The translations under genes were made by a program, and so were the position numbers. A stretch of DNA of 64,000 bases from Pseudomonas sp. (GTDB lineage: Bacteria; Pseudomonadota; Gammaproteobacteria; Pseudomonadales; Pseudomonadaceae): the NCBI GenBank assembly GCA_007713455.1, contig VMRT01000018.1:1-64000 (forward strand). Reading direction: 5' to 3'. Below, one piece after another: positions 38,206-48,734 of this stretch (its first letter is position 1; every line of letters begins with the position of its first letter). The notes under the pieces were generated by a model that saw only the letters and a program-made list of their open reading frames with translations, was not told the DNA's origin and searched no databases.

Positions 38206-39657
38206 TCACCCAGCCGGACGCTTGCTCAGGGACTCCAGACAGCGTCCAGTCAGCTGGGTAAAGCGCTGAAACGCGACGAACTGTTCGTGTTTTAGCGCCC
38301 GCCCCGAAAGCCGGCAATCGCCGTAGATCACACCTATTTCACGCGTCCCCGCCATCAGCGGTGCGATGAAGAACATGCCATTGCCAAACCACTGTCGCAG
38401 CGGCTGGGTCACCAGGTCGGCCAAGTTATAACTTGCCGGCACGCCCATCCAGAGTGACTGCCGATGGCGCAGTGCGTAACTGAACACGTTCGGCTGCTCG
38501 GGTTGGTCAGCGGGAAGCACGAAGCCCTGAATCCAGGTCTCGGTCCCTTCACCGACGGCGCAACGCACCTTGAAACGCGTCTGCTGATCGGCCAGCACCG
38601 CCACCATCACACGTTCCATGCCAACCCCGCGGTGCAGCCCCTTCAGCAGCGTATCCAGAATCAACGTGGCATCGCCGCCGCCCGAGGCCATGAGCCCCAG
38701 GTCCTGCAGCGCCTGTTGCATCAGCAACAGATCCGGTTGCAGCAAGGCTGCCTGACGCTGGACCTGCTGCAGGCGGATCTGCTCGGGATCGGTACTGGGA
38801 ATGAGCCGGCCCAGACGACTGGCGCCAAATGTGGTCGCCACCTGCACGGTTTCATCGGCGCTGGCGAGTATCTGCTGCAACGCATCAGCTTCATCCACTC
38901 CGGTGAACTCGGCCACGGCCCTGGTCAGTGACGTCATCCGCTCGCACTCCCAGCCTCCGAGTGCGGCTTCGCTGATCTGTACGCCCAGCGCGACCGCGCG
39001 AGCGGCCGGATCGCTGCTGGCCACCTGAGTGTGCGCAAGACTGGTCAACTCTCCCAGGTTCCAGCTTCTGACCAGACCCAGGCTGAGCTGCCGGAAGCTG
39101 GTGCCCAACACGCTCTGCACCGCATCGTCAGGCTTGATGCCCGGCTGCGTCAGCTGCAGGGCCAGCTCATCTGCCTGCTCTCCACCGCAGCCCCAGAACG
39201 CCAGCTCGCCCACGTTGTAGAGCAGCGCGGCAATGAATACTTCTTCCTCGTGACGCGAAAGCACATAGCCGGCGATGTTGCGGGCTTGCACCGCGGCGTG
39301 AAACGAACGGGCCAGCAGTTCCAGCAGCTGCTCCCTCGGGGCGCGCTCGAGCAGGCTGTCGATCAGCGTGACCGACAGACTGATCAGGCGCACGTTCTCG
39401 AAGCCCATCATCACGATGGCCCGAGAAATCGTCTTGATGGTCTCCTGGGAGGGGTTGTAATAGCTGCTGTTGCCGACCCTCAGCACCTTGGAAGTCAGCG
39501 AGGCATCACGAAGCAGTACATCGGCCAGTTGCTGCACCGAAGCATGTTCATGCACGGCAAGACGCTGCAGATCCTTGACCACGGACGCCAGCGCAGGCAG
39601 CTCCGATTGATTCAGGCGGTCTATCCATGCCTGAAGACCCTGGGCACGTACATCCAA
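38206..39657 (-). CDS. HDOD-domain signalling protein
   Basis: Protein of about 483 residues. The N-terminal ~250 residues are an HDOD domain (LPALASVVKDLQRLAVHEHASVQQLADVLLRDASLTSKVLRVGNSSYYNP; RNIAGYVLSRHEEEVFIAALLYNVGELAFW), the catalytically dead HD-like fold used in signalling. The C-terminal ~170 residues have a GAF-like layout (ILDTLLKGLHRGVGMERVMVAVL; GMFFIAPLMAGTREIGVIYGD). TTG 39657 is my preferred start because AGAGGTGA precedes it; an ATG at 39681 lacks a ribosome site. The start is uncertain. Role and partners unknown; divergent from the npp operon. Confidence 0.8.
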   Translation of the reverse strand: MDVRAQGLQAWIDRLNQSELPALASVVKDLQRLAVHEHASVQQLADVLLRDASLTSKVLRVGNSSYYNPSQETIKTISRAIVMMGFENVRLISLSVTLIDSLLERAPREQLLELLARSFHAAVQARNIAGYVLSRHEEEVFIAALLYNVGELAFWGCGGEQADELALQLTQPGIKPDDAVQSVLGTSFRQLSLGLVRSWNLGELTSLAHTQVASSDPAARAVALGVQISEAALGGWECERMTSLTRAVAEFTGVDEADALQQILASADETVQVATTFGASRLGRLIPSTDPEQIRLQQVQRQAALLQPDLLLMQQALQDLGLMASGGGDATLILDTLLKGLHRGVGMERVMVAVLADQQTRFKVRCAVGEGTETWIQGFVLPADQPEQPNVFSYALRHRQSLWMGVPASYNLADLVTQPLRQWFGNGMFFIAPLMAGTREIGVIYGDCRLSGRALKHEQFVAFQRFTQLTGRCLESLSKRPAG

Positions 39658-39796
39658 GAGGTCACCTCTGCACAATGCCATTACGGGAAATGACCGGCAG
39701 TTTGCCCGAGTTGCCCGGCCTTTTTCCAGCGCATACAAGCTGTTACTGTACCGGCCCGAGAAGCCCCTAAGCGCCAAGGATCGGATTCCCCATCTG

Positions 39797-41626
39797 ATGC
39801 GAGCCCTGCTACCGTTACTGACCTGCCTGGCCTTGAGCTTTCCCGCCTTCGCCACCATCAGCGAAAGCCATGGTTATGCGCAGTTCGGCACTCTTAAGTA
39901 TCCGGCCAACTTCACCCACTTCGATTGGGTGAATCCGCGCGCGCCGAAGGGTGGCCAGATCAAACTGATGGCCTCCGGGACGTTCGACACCCTGAACCCC
40001 TACACTTTCAAGGGCACCAGCCTGAGTTCGGCACCCGGCTTTCTGCAATACGGCATCAGCGAGCTGAACGAGCCACTGATGGTCGGCACCGGCATCTACG
40101 ACCCGTCCGGCGACGAACCTGCCTCCAGCTACGGTCTGATTGCCGAGTCGGTGGAGCACAGCGATAACTACAGCTGGGTGGTTTTCAACCTGCGCAAGGA
40201 AGCCCGCTTTCATGACGGCAAGCCGATTACCGCCTATGACGTCGCCTTCTCCTATCGCACCCTGATAAAGGATGGGCACCCCCAGTACCGCTCCAACCTG
40301 CAGGGGGTGAAGCGGGTCGACATCCTCAACCGACATCGCATTCGTTTCGTATTCGAGCAACCGAAAAATCCGCTGCTGATCATGCGTCTGGGCGAGTTGC
40401 CTGTGCTGCCACAGCACTACTGGAAGAATCGAGACTTCAGCGCGACCACCTTCGAACCCCCACTGGGCAGCGGCCCCTACCGCATCACGCATGTGCAGCC
40501 GGGCCGGCAGGTAGTCTTCGAGCGAGTGCGGGACTGGTGGGGCGCCAAGCTGCCGGCCAATCAGGGTAAATACAATTTCAACCGAGTCTCGGTCGAGTTC
40601 TATCGCGATAGCGTGGTGGCCTTCGAAGCCTTCAAGGTCGGCGAGTTCGACTTCTTCATCGAGCACCAGGCGAAGAACTGGGCCAATGGCTACCAGTTTC
40701 CGGCGGTGATGCGCGGCGACATCATTCGCGCTGAAATTCCCCACCAAATTCCGACCCAGACCCAGGCGCTGTTCATGAACGGGCGCCGCGCGACCTTCGC
40801 CGACAATCGTGTGCGCGAAGCGCTCGGCCTGATGTTCGACTTCGAATGGACCAATCGTGCCCTGTTCTACGGCGCCTACCGCCGTAGCGAAAGCTACTAC
40901 CCCAACAGCGACTTCACGGCGACAGGCAAGCCCGAAGGTGGCGAGTGGCTGTTGCTCTCGCCGTACCGCAAGCAGCTCCCGCCCGAACTGTTCACCGAGC
41001 CCTTCCAGCTTCCGCAGACCGAAGGCCGCGGGATTCCGCGGGAAACCTTGCGCCACGCGCTAAAACTGCTCGCCGACGCAGGCTGGAAAGCCTCGGATGC
41101 CGGCCTGTTGAACAGCGCCGGACAACCGCTGAGCTTCGAGATCCTGCTGGTCAACCCGCGGCTCGAACGCATCCTCCAACCCTACGTCGAGAACCTGGCA
41201 CGCATTGGCATTCAAGCCAATCTGCGCACCGTGGACAGTGCCCAGTACAAGCAGCGCCTCGATCACTACGACTACGACATGATCCTGATGACTCTGGCAC
41301 AGAGCCTCAGCCCCGGGATCGAGCAGTATCTGTACTTTCATTCCAGTCAGGTCGACGTCAAGGGCGGTCGCAACTATGCCGGCATCGCCAATCCGATCGT
41401 CGACGACCTGATTGACAAGCTGCTCGCCGCGCAGACCCGCGACGAGCAAGTCGCCGCCGCCCGCGCAATCGACCGCGTGCTGCTTTGGAACCACTACACC
41501 ATTCCGAACTGGTTCATCAGTAACCACCGCCTGGCGTACCGCAATCGGGTCGCCCACGTCACCACGCCACCCTATACGCTGGGTTTGCGCGCCTGGTGGC
41601 TGAAGAGCCTGGAGAAGACCAAATGA
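39797..41626 (+). CDS. nppA1: Periplasmic peptide-binding protein NppA1
   Basis: Protein of 609 residues with a Sec signal peptide (ends SFPAFA-TIS), of the bacterial SBP family 5 (oligopeptide/microcin C type, YejA-like): YAQFGTLKYPANFTHFDWVNPRAPKGG and WVVFNLRKEARFHDGKPITAYDVAFSY. It opens a five-gene ABC transporter operon that matches NppA1A2BCD of P. aeruginosa, which takes up peptidyl nucleoside antibiotics and peptides. Stop overlaps the next start by four bases. Confidence 0.88.
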   Translation: MRALLPLLTCLALSFPAFATISESHGYAQFGTLKYPANFTHFDWVNPRAPKGGQIKLMASGTFDTLNPYTFKGTSLSSAPGFLQYGISELNEPLMVGTGIYDPSGDEPASSYGLIAESVEHSDNYSWVVFNLRKEARFHDGKPITAYDVAFSYRTLIKDGHPQYRSNLQGVKRVDILNRHRIRFVFEQPKNPLLIMRLGELPVLPQHYWKNRDFSATTFEPPLGSGPYRITHVQPGRQVVFERVRDWWGAKLPANQGKYNFNRVSVEFYRDSVVAFEAFKVGEFDFFIEHQAKNWANGYQFPAVMRGDIIRAEIPHQIPTQTQALFMNGRRATFADNRVREALGLMFDFEWTNRALFYGAYRRSESYYPNSDFTATGKPEGGEWLLLSPYRKQLPPELFTEPFQLPQTEGRGIPRETLRHALKLLADAGWKASDAGLLNSAGQPLSFEILLVNPRLERILQPYVENLARIGIQANLRTVDSAQYKQRLDHYDYDMILMTLAQSLSPGIEQYLYFHSSQVDVKGGRNYAGIANPIVDDLIDKLLAAQTRDEQVAAARAIDRVLLWNHYTIPNWFISNHRLAYRNRVAHVTTPPYTLGLRAWWLKSLEKTK

Positions 41627-43509
41627 ATGATCGCGCGCGCCATCCGCTGCTCCGCGCCGGGCTGCTGGGGCTGCTCTGCCTCGCTGCTATCGCCGAAGCC
41701 GCTCCTCGCCATGCCCTGACGCTGTATGACGAGAAGCCGAAGTACCCGGCCAATTTCCAGCATTTCGAATATGCCAACCCCGACGCTCCCAAGGGCGGGA
41801 CGTTGCGACAGGCTGGTTTCGGCGGCTTCGACTCGCTCAACCCCTTCATCAACAAGGGCGTTGCAGCCGACGATATCGGTCTGATCTACGACACCCTCAC
41901 GACCAACAGCCTGGACGAACCCTTCACCGTCTACGGCTTGCTCGCGGAAAAGATAGAAAAGGGACCGAACAACAGCTGGGTGCGCTTCCACTTGCGCCCG
42001 CAGGCACGCTTCCATGACGGCGAGCCGGTAAAGGCCGAGGATGTGGTGTTCACCTTCGAAACCCTTATGAGCCAGGGTGCCCCGCAATACCGCGCCTACT
42101 ACGCCGATGTGGAGAAAGTGACAGCGGAAAGCCCGAGGCGGGTGCGCTTCGATTTCAAGCACGCTGGCAATCGCGAACTGCCGATGATCCTCGGGCAGAT
42201 GCCAGTGTTGCCGAAGCATTGGTGGGAAGGAAAGGAATTCACTTCGGGCAGCCTCGAACCGCCTCTGGGCAGTGGCCCATACCGCGTCGAGAAGGTCCAG
42301 GCCGGCCGCTCGATCCGCTATGAGCGCGTAGCGGACTACTGGGGCAAGGACCTCCCGGTGAATCGCGGTTTCTACAACTTCGATCACATCAATTTCGATT
42401 ACTACCGCGACAACACCGTCGCCTTGCAGGCGTTCAAGGCCGGGCACTTTGATTATTGGGAGGAGCGCACAGCCAAAAGCTGGGCCACCGCCTATGACAT
42501 ACCAGCGGTGAGAGACGGTCGGATCATTCGTGACGAAATTGCGAACGAGAACCCTGCGGGAATGCAGGGCTTCATCTTCAATATCCGCCGCCCGCAGCTG
42601 GAGGACCGCCGCGTCCGTGAAGCCCTCGGGCTCCTGTTCGACTTCGAATGGACCAATCGCCAGCTTTTCAATGGCGCCTACACCCGCACCCGCAGTTACT
42701 TCGACAACTCCGAGCTGGCGTCATCCGGCTTGCCAAATGACGACGAGTTGAAGGTGCTCGAGCCGCTTCGCGGCAAGATCCCGGCCGAGGTGTTCGACAA
42801 ACCGTTCGAGCTACCACGTACCGAAGGCAATGGTGTGATCCGCGAACAGCAGCGCAAGGCATACCGGCTGCTCACCGAAGCAGGCTGGAAGGTCGAGAAC
42901 GACCGCATGCTGGACGCTGCCGGCAAGCCGGTGAAGCTCGAGTTCCTGCTGGTCCAGGCCGAGTTCGAGCGGGTGCTGCTGCCCTACAAGCGCAATCTGG
43001 CCGATCTCGGCATCGAACTGGAAATCCGACGGGTCGATGTTTCACAGTACATCAACCGCCTGCGTTCGCGCGATTACGACATGATCGTCAGTGGCTTCGG
43101 CCAATCCAACTCGCCCGGTAACGAGCAACGCGAGTACTGGCACTCGGCGAGTGCCGACAACCCGGGCAGCCGTAACTTCATCGGTCTCAAGGACCCGGCA
43201 GTCGACAGCCTTGTGGAAGGTTTGATAGGGGCCGACTCACGCAAGGAATTGATCACCTACACCCGAGCGCTCGATCGTGTGCTGCTCTGGGGGCATTACG
43301 TGGTGCCGAACTGGCACATAAAGACCTGGCGGGTGGCGTACTGGAATCACCTCGCGCATCCAGAGGTGACGCCCCGGCAGGACATCGGCCTGATGACCTG
43401 GTGGCGCAAACCCGACGTCACGACACCTGTCGCCGATCCCGTCGAAGCGAAGAAGGCCAAGGAAGCTGGCGCTGCGGTCCCGGCTGATAGCGTCGAGGCG
43501 GAGCGCTAA
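41623..43509 (+). CDS. nppA2: Periplasmic peptide-binding protein NppA2
   Basis: Protein of 628 residues, a second SBP family 5 member clearly related to NppA1 (shared [65 protein letters not shown]). Start ATG 41623 overlaps the nppA1 stop (ATGA) and leads a signal peptide ending AIAEA-APR. The pair arose by tandem duplication and probably gives the shared permease two ligand ranges. An alanine/lysine-rich C-terminal tail of about 25 residues ([21 protein letters not shown]) is extra compared with NppA1. Confidence 0.88.
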   Translation: MNDRARHPLLRAGLLGLLCLAAIAEAAPRHALTLYDEKPKYPANFQHFEYANPDAPKGGTLRQAGFGGFDSLNPFINKGVAADDIGLIYDTLTTNSLDEPFTVYGLLAEKIEKGPNNSWVRFHLRPQARFHDGEPVKAEDVVFTFETLMSQGAPQYRAYYADVEKVTAESPRRVRFDFKHAGNRELPMILGQMPVLPKHWWEGKEFTSGSLEPPLGSGPYRVEKVQAGRSIRYERVADYWGKDLPVNRGFYNFDHINFDYYRDNTVALQAFKAGHFDYWEERTAKSWATAYDIPAVRDGRIIRDEIANENPAGMQGFIFNIRRPQLEDRRVREALGLLFDFEWTNRQLFNGAYTRTRSYFDNSELASSGLPNDDELKVLEPLRGKIPAEVFDKPFELPRTEGNGVIREQQRKAYRLLTEAGWKVENDRMLDAAGKPVKLEFLLVQAEFERVLLPYKRNLADLGIELEIRRVDVSQYINRLRSRDYDMIVSGFGQSNSPGNEQREYWHSASADNPGSRNFIGLKDPAVDSLVEGLIGADSRKELITYTRALDRVLLWGHYVVPNWHIKTWRVAYWNHLAHPEVTPRQDIGLMTWWRKPDVTTPVADPVEAKKAKEAGAAVPADSVEAER

Positions 43510-43511
43510 GC

Positions 43512-44585
43512 ATGCTGGCTTACATCGTTCGCCGACTGCTGCTGATCATCCCCACGCTGTTCGGCATTCTGCTGATCAATTTCATCATCATCCAGGCCGC
43601 ACCTGGCGGCCCGGTGGAGCAGGCAATCGCCAAGCTGGAAGGCTTCGAAGGCGCCACCAGCCGGATCTCTGGCGGTGGCTCGGAAGTCGCGGTCGCCGGC
43701 ACCAGTTACCGGGGTGGCCAGGGTCTGGACCCCGAGCTGATCGCCGAGATCGAGCGCCTGTACGGCTTCGACAAACCACCCGCAGAGCGCTTCTGGATCA
43801 TGCTCAGCAACTATCTGCGGCTGGATTTCGGCGAGAGCTTCTTCCGTGACGCCAAGGTGACCGACCTGATCATCGAGAAGATGCCGGTTTCCATCTCGCT
43901 GGGTCTGTGGAGCACGTTGATCATGTACCTGGCCTCGATCCCGCTGGGCATCGCCAAGGCCACGCGTCACGGCAGCAAGTTCGACGTCTGGACCAGCTCG
44001 GCGATCATCGTCGGCTACGCCATACCGGCGTTCCTGTTCGCCATTCTGCTGATCGTGCTGTTCGCTGGCGGCAGTTACTGGAACTGGTTCCCGTTGCGCG
44101 GACTGACGTCGGCCAACTTCGATGACCTGACCCTGGCCGGCAAAATCATCGACTACTTCTGGCACCTGGCCCTGCCCGTCACCGCGCTGGTGATCGGCAA
44201 CTTCGCCACCCTGACGCTGCTGACCAAGAACAGCTTTCTCGATGAGATCAACAAGCAGTACGTGATCACGGCGCGGGCCAAGGGCCTGAGCAAGAATCGC
44301 GTGCTCTACGGCCACGTGTTCCGCAATGCCATGTTGATCATCATCGCCGGCTTTCCGTCTGCCTTCATCGGCATGTTCTTCACCGGCTCGCTGCTGATCG
44401 AGGTGATCTTCTCCCTTGACGGGCTCGGCCTGCTCAGCTTCGAGGCGGCAATCAACCGCGACTATCCGGTGGTGTTCGGCACCCTCTTCCTCTTCACCCT
44501 GCTCGGACTGGTGGTGAAGCTGATCGGCGACCTGACCTACACCCTGGTCGACCCGCGCATCGATTTCGAAAGCAGGGAGGCCTGA
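43512..44585 (+). CDS. nppB: ABC transporter permease NppB
   Basis: Inner-membrane permease of 357 residues in the OppB/YejB group: N-terminal helix [26 protein letters not shown], a large periplasmic loop, and the EAA contact loop [23 protein letters not shown] that docks the ATPase. It follows nppA2 by two bases. It forms the channel with NppC. Confidence 0.92.
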   Translation: MLAYIVRRLLLIIPTLFGILLINFIIIQAAPGGPVEQAIAKLEGFEGATSRISGGGSEVAVAGTSYRGGQGLDPELIAEIERLYGFDKPPAERFWIMLSNYLRLDFGESFFRDAKVTDLIIEKMPVSISLGLWSTLIMYLASIPLGIAKATRHGSKFDVWTSSAIIVGYAIPAFLFAILLIVLFAGGSYWNWFPLRGLTSANFDDLTLAGKIIDYFWHLALPVTALVIGNFATLTLLTKNSFLDEINKQYVITARAKGLSKNRVLYGHVFRNAMLIIIAGFPSAFIGMFFTGSLLIEVIFSLDGLGLLSFEAAINRDYPVVFGTLFLFTLLGLVVKLIGDLTYTLVDPRIDFESREA

Positions 44586-44586
44586 G

Positions 44587-45606
44587 ATGCAGTTGTCCCC
44601 CCTCAACCAGCGCCGGCTGGCGCTGTTCAAGGCACACAAGCGTGGCTGGTGGTCGCTGTGGATCTTCCTCGCGCTGTTCGTACTCAGCCTTGGCGCGGAG
44701 ATCATCGCCAATGACAAGCCGATCGTGGTGGGCTACGACGGCGAATGGTTCTTCCCGGTGTTCAAGCGTTATCCGGAAACGGCCTTCGGCGGCGAATTTC
44801 CGCTGCAGGCGAACTATAAGAGTCCCTATATCCAGGAACTGATTGCCGAGAAGGACGGCTGGATGGTCTGGCCGGTCATTCCCTTCAACTATTCGAGCAT
44901 CAACTACGAACTGCAGGTGCCCGCCCCTGCGCCGCCGTCACTGGAGAACTGGCTGGGCACCGATGACCAGGGCCGCGATGTACTCGCCCGGGTGATTTAC
45001 GGCTTTCGCATCTCGGTCCTGTTCGCCCTGACCCTGACCCTGATCAGCTCGGTGATCGGCGTTATCGCCGGCGCCCTGCAGGGCTTCTATGGCGGCTGGG
45101 TCGACCTGGTTGGCCAGCGCCTGCTGGAGATCTGGTCCGGGCTGCCGGTGCTCTATCTGCTGATCATTCTGGCCAGCTTCGTGCAGCCGAACTTCTGGTG
45201 GCTGCTGGGCATCATGCTGCTGTTTTCCTGGATGAGCCTGGTGGACGTGGTACGTGCCGAATTCCTCCGTGGGCGCAACCTCGAGTACGTGCGCGCCGCT
45301 CGTGCGCTGGGCATGCAGAACGGCGCCATCATGTTCCGCCACATCCTGCCGAACGCCATGGTTTCCACCATGACCTTCATGCCGTTCATCCTCACCGGCG
45401 CCATCGGCACGCTCACCGCGCTGGACTTTCTCGGTTTCGGTCTGCCGGCAGGTTCGCCGTCGCTCGGTGAACTGGTCGCCCAGGGCAAGGCCAATCTGCA
45501 GGCGCCCTGGCTGGGCATCAGCGCCTTCATGGTGCTGGCAATCATGCTGACCCTGCTGGTGTTTATCGGGGAGGCGGCGCGCGATGCCTTCGACCCAAGG
45601 AAATAA
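44587..45606 (+). CDS. nppC: ABC transporter permease NppC
   Basis: Inner-membrane permease of 339 residues in the OppC/YejE group, with the NWLGTDDQGRDVLARVIYGFRIS signature and the EAA loop VRAARALGMQNGAIMFRHILPNAM. An extended periplasmic segment after the first helix (IIANDKPIVVGYDGEWFFPVFKRYPET) is typical of the YejE subgroup rather than classical DppC. It starts one base after the nppB stop codon. Confidence 0.92.
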   Translation: MQLSPLNQRRLALFKAHKRGWWSLWIFLALFVLSLGAEIIANDKPIVVGYDGEWFFPVFKRYPETAFGGEFPLQANYKSPYIQELIAEKDGWMVWPVIPFNYSSINYELQVPAPAPPSLENWLGTDDQGRDVLARVIYGFRISVLFALTLTLISSVIGVIAGALQGFYGGWVDLVGQRLLEIWSGLPVLYLLIILASFVQPNFWWLLGIMLLFSWMSLVDVVRAEFLRGRNLEYVRAARALGMQNGAIMFRHILPNAMVSTMTFMPFILTGAIGTLTALDFLGFGLPAGSPSLGELVAQGKANLQAPWLGISAFMVLAIMLTLLVFIGEAARDAFDPRK

Positions 45607-45607
45607 C

Positions 45608-47269
45608 ATGGCCGAACAACCGATAGCCGAGAATCTGGTCGAGGTCCGCGACCTGGCCGTCGAGTTCGTCACCGGCGAACAGGTCCAACGTGTCGTCGAA
45701 GGCGTGACGTTTGACATTCGCAAGGGCGAAACGCTGGCCCTGGTCGGGGAAAGCGGCTCGGGCAAGTCCGTGACGGCTCATTCCATCCTGCGACTGCTGC
45801 CCTACCCGCTCGCCCGCCATCCGCAAGGGCAGATCCTCTTCCACGGTCAGGACCTGCTCAAGGCCGACGAAAAAGCCATGCGTAAAATCCGTGGCAATCG
45901 CATCGCCATGGTCTTCCAGGAGCCGATGACCTCGCTCAACCCGCTGCACACCGTGGGCAAGCAGATCAACGAGGTGCTGGAGATTCACAAGGGCCTGCGC
46001 GGCAAAGCCGCAACCGCTCGCACCCTGGAGTTGCTGGAACTGGTCGGTATCCCGGAGCCGCGCAAGCGCATCCGCGCCTACCCGCACGAGCTGTCGGGCG
46101 GCCAGCGGCAACGGGTGGTCATCGCCATGGCGCTGGCCAACGAGCCCGAGCTGTTGATCGCCGACGAACCGACCACAGCACTCGACGTCACCGTGCAGCT
46201 GAAGATCCTCGAACTGCTCAAGGAACTGCAGGCACGCCTGGGCATGGCGCTGCTGCTGATCAGCCACGACCTCAACCTGGTTCGGCGCATTGCCCATCGC
46301 GTATGTGTCATGCAGCGCGGTCGCGTCGTCGAACAGGCGTTGTGTGAAGATCTGTTCCGCGCACCTCAGCATCCGTATACCCAGGAACTGCTCGCGGCCG
46401 AGCCCAGTGGCGGTCCGGTGGCGGTCGAAGAAGCGGCGCCATTGCTGGAAGTGGACGACCTGCGGGTGTGGTTCCCTATCAAGAAGGGCCTGCTGCGGCG
46501 CACTGTCGACCACATCAAGGCAGTCGATGGTGTGAACTTCAGTCTGCCCAAGGGGCAGACGCTGGGTATCGTCGGTGAGAGCGGCTCAGGTAAGTCCACC
46601 CTGGGTTTAGCTATCCTTCGTTTGTTGGGTAGTCGCGGCGAGATCCGCTTTCAGGGCCAGCAGCTGCAAAGCATGTCGCAGCGCCAGGTCCGGCCGCTGC
46701 GAAGGCAGATGCAGGTGGTCTTTCAGGATCCGTTCGGCAGCCTGAGCCCGCGTATGTCGGTTGGGCAGATCGTTGGCGAGGGGCTGCACATCCACCGGAT
46801 GGGCAATGCCAAGGAGCAGGAACAGGCAATCATTGACGCGCTCGTGGAGGTTGGCCTTGATCCGGATACCCGGCATCGCTATCCCCACGAGTTTTCCGGC
46901 GGGCAACGGCAACGCATTGCCATTGCCCGAGCTCTGGTGTTGAAGCCGGCGCTGATACTGCTCGACGAGCCGACTTCGGCGCTCGATCGCACGGTGCAGC
47001 GACAGGTGGTGGAGCTTCTGCGCTCGTTGCAGGCCAAGTACAACCTGACCTACCTGTTCATCAGCCATGACCTGGCGGTGGTCAGGGCGCTGAGCCACCA
47101 GATGATGGTGGTCAAGCAGGGCCAGGTGGTGGAACAAGGTGCGGCCGCTGACATTTTTGCGGCACCACAACATCCGTATACACAGCAGCTGCTGGAATCC
47201 GCCTTCATGGCGCCCGGCACTGCCGAACAACCAGAAGAGGGACAAGCACATGGGTTTTCTCACCGGTAA
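45608..47269 (+). CDS. nppD: Dual ABC ATPase NppD
   Basis: Protein of 553 residues with two complete ATPase domains in one chain. Half 1 has Walker A GESGSGKS, signature LSGGQRQRV and Walker B LLIADEPT. Half 2 has Walker A GESGSGKS, signature FSGGQRQRI and Walker B LILLDEPT. It energises NppBC. ATG 45608 lies one base after nppC. The ORF ends 20 bases inside fabI, so the fabI ribosome site (AGAGGGA) lies within nppD. Confidence 0.93.
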   Translation: MAEQPIAENLVEVRDLAVEFVTGEQVQRVVEGVTFDIRKGETLALVGESGSGKSVTAHSILRLLPYPLARHPQGQILFHGQDLLKADEKAMRKIRGNRIAMVFQEPMTSLNPLHTVGKQINEVLEIHKGLRGKAATARTLELLELVGIPEPRKRIRAYPHELSGGQRQRVVIAMALANEPELLIADEPTTALDVTVQLKILELLKELQARLGMALLLISHDLNLVRRIAHRVCVMQRGRVVEQALCEDLFRAPQHPYTQELLAAEPSGGPVAVEEAAPLLEVDDLRVWFPIKKGLLRRTVDHIKAVDGVNFSLPKGQTLGIVGESGSGKSTLGLAILRLLGSRGEIRFQGQQLQSMSQRQVRPLRRQMQVVFQDPFGSLSPRMSVGQIVGEGLHIHRMGNAKEQEQAIIDALVEVGLDPDTRHRYPHEFSGGQRQRIAIARALVLKPALILLDEPTSALDRTVQRQVVELLRSLQAKYNLTYLFISHDLAVVRALSHQMMVVKQGQVVEQGAAADIFAAPQHPYTQQLLESAFMAPGTAEQPEEGQAHGFSHR

Positions 47270-48044
47270 GCGCGTACTGATCGTCGGCGTTGCCAGCAAA
47301 CTTTCGATTGCCTCCGGCATCGCCGCCGCCATGCATCGCGAAGGTGCAGAACTGGCTTTCACCTACCAGGGCGACAAGCTCAAGGGTCGCGTCGAGGAAT
47401 TCGCTTCTGGTTGGGGCTCGAGCCCTGAGCTGTGCTTCCCCTGCGACGTCGCCAACGATGAAGAGATCGCGCGCGTATTCGAAGAGCTGAGCAAGAAGTG
47501 GGACGGCCTGGACTGCATCGTGCACTCGGTCGGCTTCGCTCCGGGCGACCAGCTCAACGGCGACTTCACCGAAGTCACCACCCGTGAAGGCTTCAAGATC
47601 GCCCACGACATCAGCGCCTACAGCTTCGTCGCCCTGGCCAAGGCCGGTCGCGAGATGATGAAGGGCCGCAACGGCAGCCTGCTGACCCTCTCCTACCTGG
47701 GTGCCGAGCGCACCATGCCGAACTACAACGTCATGGGCATGGCCAAGGCCAGCCTGGAAGCCGGCGTTCGCTACCTGGCCGGCAGCCTCGGCCCGGAAGG
47801 CACCCGCGTGAACTGCATCTCTGCCGGCCCGATCCGTACCCTGGCCGCCTCCGGCATCGCCAGCTTCCGCAAGATGCTGGCTGCCAACGAGAAGCAGACC
47901 CCTATGCGTCGCAACGTCACTATCGACGAAGTCGGCAATGCCGGCGCCTTCCTCTGCTCGGACCTGGCTTCCGGCATCAGCGGTGAGATCCTCTACGTCG
48001 ACGGCGGCTTCAACACCACCGCAATGGGCTCGCTGGAAGACTGA
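47250..48044 (+). CDS. fabI: Enoyl-ACP reductase FabI
   Basis: Protein of 264 residues, FabI family: cofactor loop [13 protein letters not shown], catalytic Tyr-x6-Lys in [23 protein letters not shown], and substrate loop [13 protein letters not shown]. It performs the last reduction of the fatty acid elongation cycle with NADH and is the triclosan target. ATG 47250 overlaps nppD by 20 bases. This gives translational coupling of an essential lipid enzyme to an antibiotic/peptide importer; a private promoter inside nppD is likely because fabI must be expressed constantly. Confidence 0.95.
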   Translation: MGFLTGKRVLIVGVASKLSIASGIAAAMHREGAELAFTYQGDKLKGRVEEFASGWGSSPELCFPCDVANDEEIARVFEELSKKWDGLDCIVHSVGFAPGDQLNGDFTEVTTREGFKIAHDISAYSFVALAKAGREMMKGRNGSLLTLSYLGAERTMPNYNVMGMAKASLEAGVRYLAGSLGPEGTRVNCISAGPIRTLAASGIASFRKMLAANEKQTPMRRNVTIDEVGNAGAFLCSDLASGISGEILYVDGGFNTTAMGSLED

Positions 48045-48069
48045 TCCCGCGCCCGTCTACGTAAGCACC

Positions 48070-48099
48070 GAACCCCGCCTACTGGCGGGGTTCGTGTTT
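48070..48099 (+). terminator. Rho-independent terminator after fabI
   Basis: A 10-bp perfect stem GAACCCCGCC / GGCGGGGTTC with loop TACT, 26 bases after fabI; the following T-tract is poor (GTGTTT). It ends the npp-fabI unit; the opposing truncated SDR gene ends 13 bases further on. Confidence 0.75.
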
Positions 48100-48111
48100 C
48101 TGCGCAGTGGC

Positions 48112-48543
48112 TCAGCCGGCCGTAACCGTCATGCCGCCATCGGCCATGACCACCGAGCCCACCAAGAAGCTCGCCCGCTCCGAGGCGAGAAAGGCGACGA
48201 TCTCGGCGATCTCCTCCGGTTGCGCCGCGCGCCCGATGGGTGCGGCTTCGCCATGCTGGGCGAGAAAGCCCGGGCCGTCCTCGACCACGTCGTTGAGGAT
48301 GTTGGTCACCACATCGCCAACACCGATGGCGTTGACCCGGATGCCATGCTCGATCGCCTCCAGCGCCAGCGTGCGGGTCAGCTGCGCCAGCGCGCCTTTG
48401 GATGCCGTATAGGCGGCGATGACCTTGGCGCCCCGATCGTGCAGCAACAAGGCAATCGCCCTGCCGATGCCGCTGGCGGCGCCGGTGACCAGCGCGACCT
48501 TGCCTGCAACTTCCTGAACGACGATGTGATTCGAATCAGTCAT
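48112..48543 (-). pseudogene. Internally deleted short-chain dehydrogenase
   Basis: A reading frame of 143 residues with intact SDR ends but no middle. Residues 1-44 are the Rossmann start (KVALVTGAASGIGRAIALLLHDRGAKVIAA), and residue 45 onward is the Tyr-Lys catalytic block and C-terminus (YTASKGALAQLTRTLALEA...GSVVMADGGMTVTAG). About 105-110 residues that normally hold the acidic cofactor residue, NNAG and active-site Ser are missing without a frame break, junction near 48411. It keeps a perfect GAGGAGA ribosome site at its ATG. Either a recent in-frame deletion left a dead protein, or a non-enzymatic remnant is retained. It is divergent from an AraC regulator. Confidence 0.8.
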
Positions 48544-48734
48544 GGTGCTCTCCTCTCTTTCGGGCTGCGCCACGAGGCGCGATGGGTTAACTGTCTCCCA
48601 TCGCAGCAGGCCGGGCTTTCGAACGCTTGCGCTGGCTGTTGCGGTTTTGCGCGCAGCAGTGATCTGCCGGCGCGCAGGGTCCTGCGCTAACCTTTCGGCG
48701 CTGAACGCTTTCAAATGTTTGCCAGGAGCACGTC

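Noticed and set aside
38206-39858. HDOD protein starting at 39858
   Set aside because: The first ~60 residues are Arg-rich without pattern and the frame would overlap the nppA1 start region; the ribosome site at 39660-39667 favours TTG 39657.
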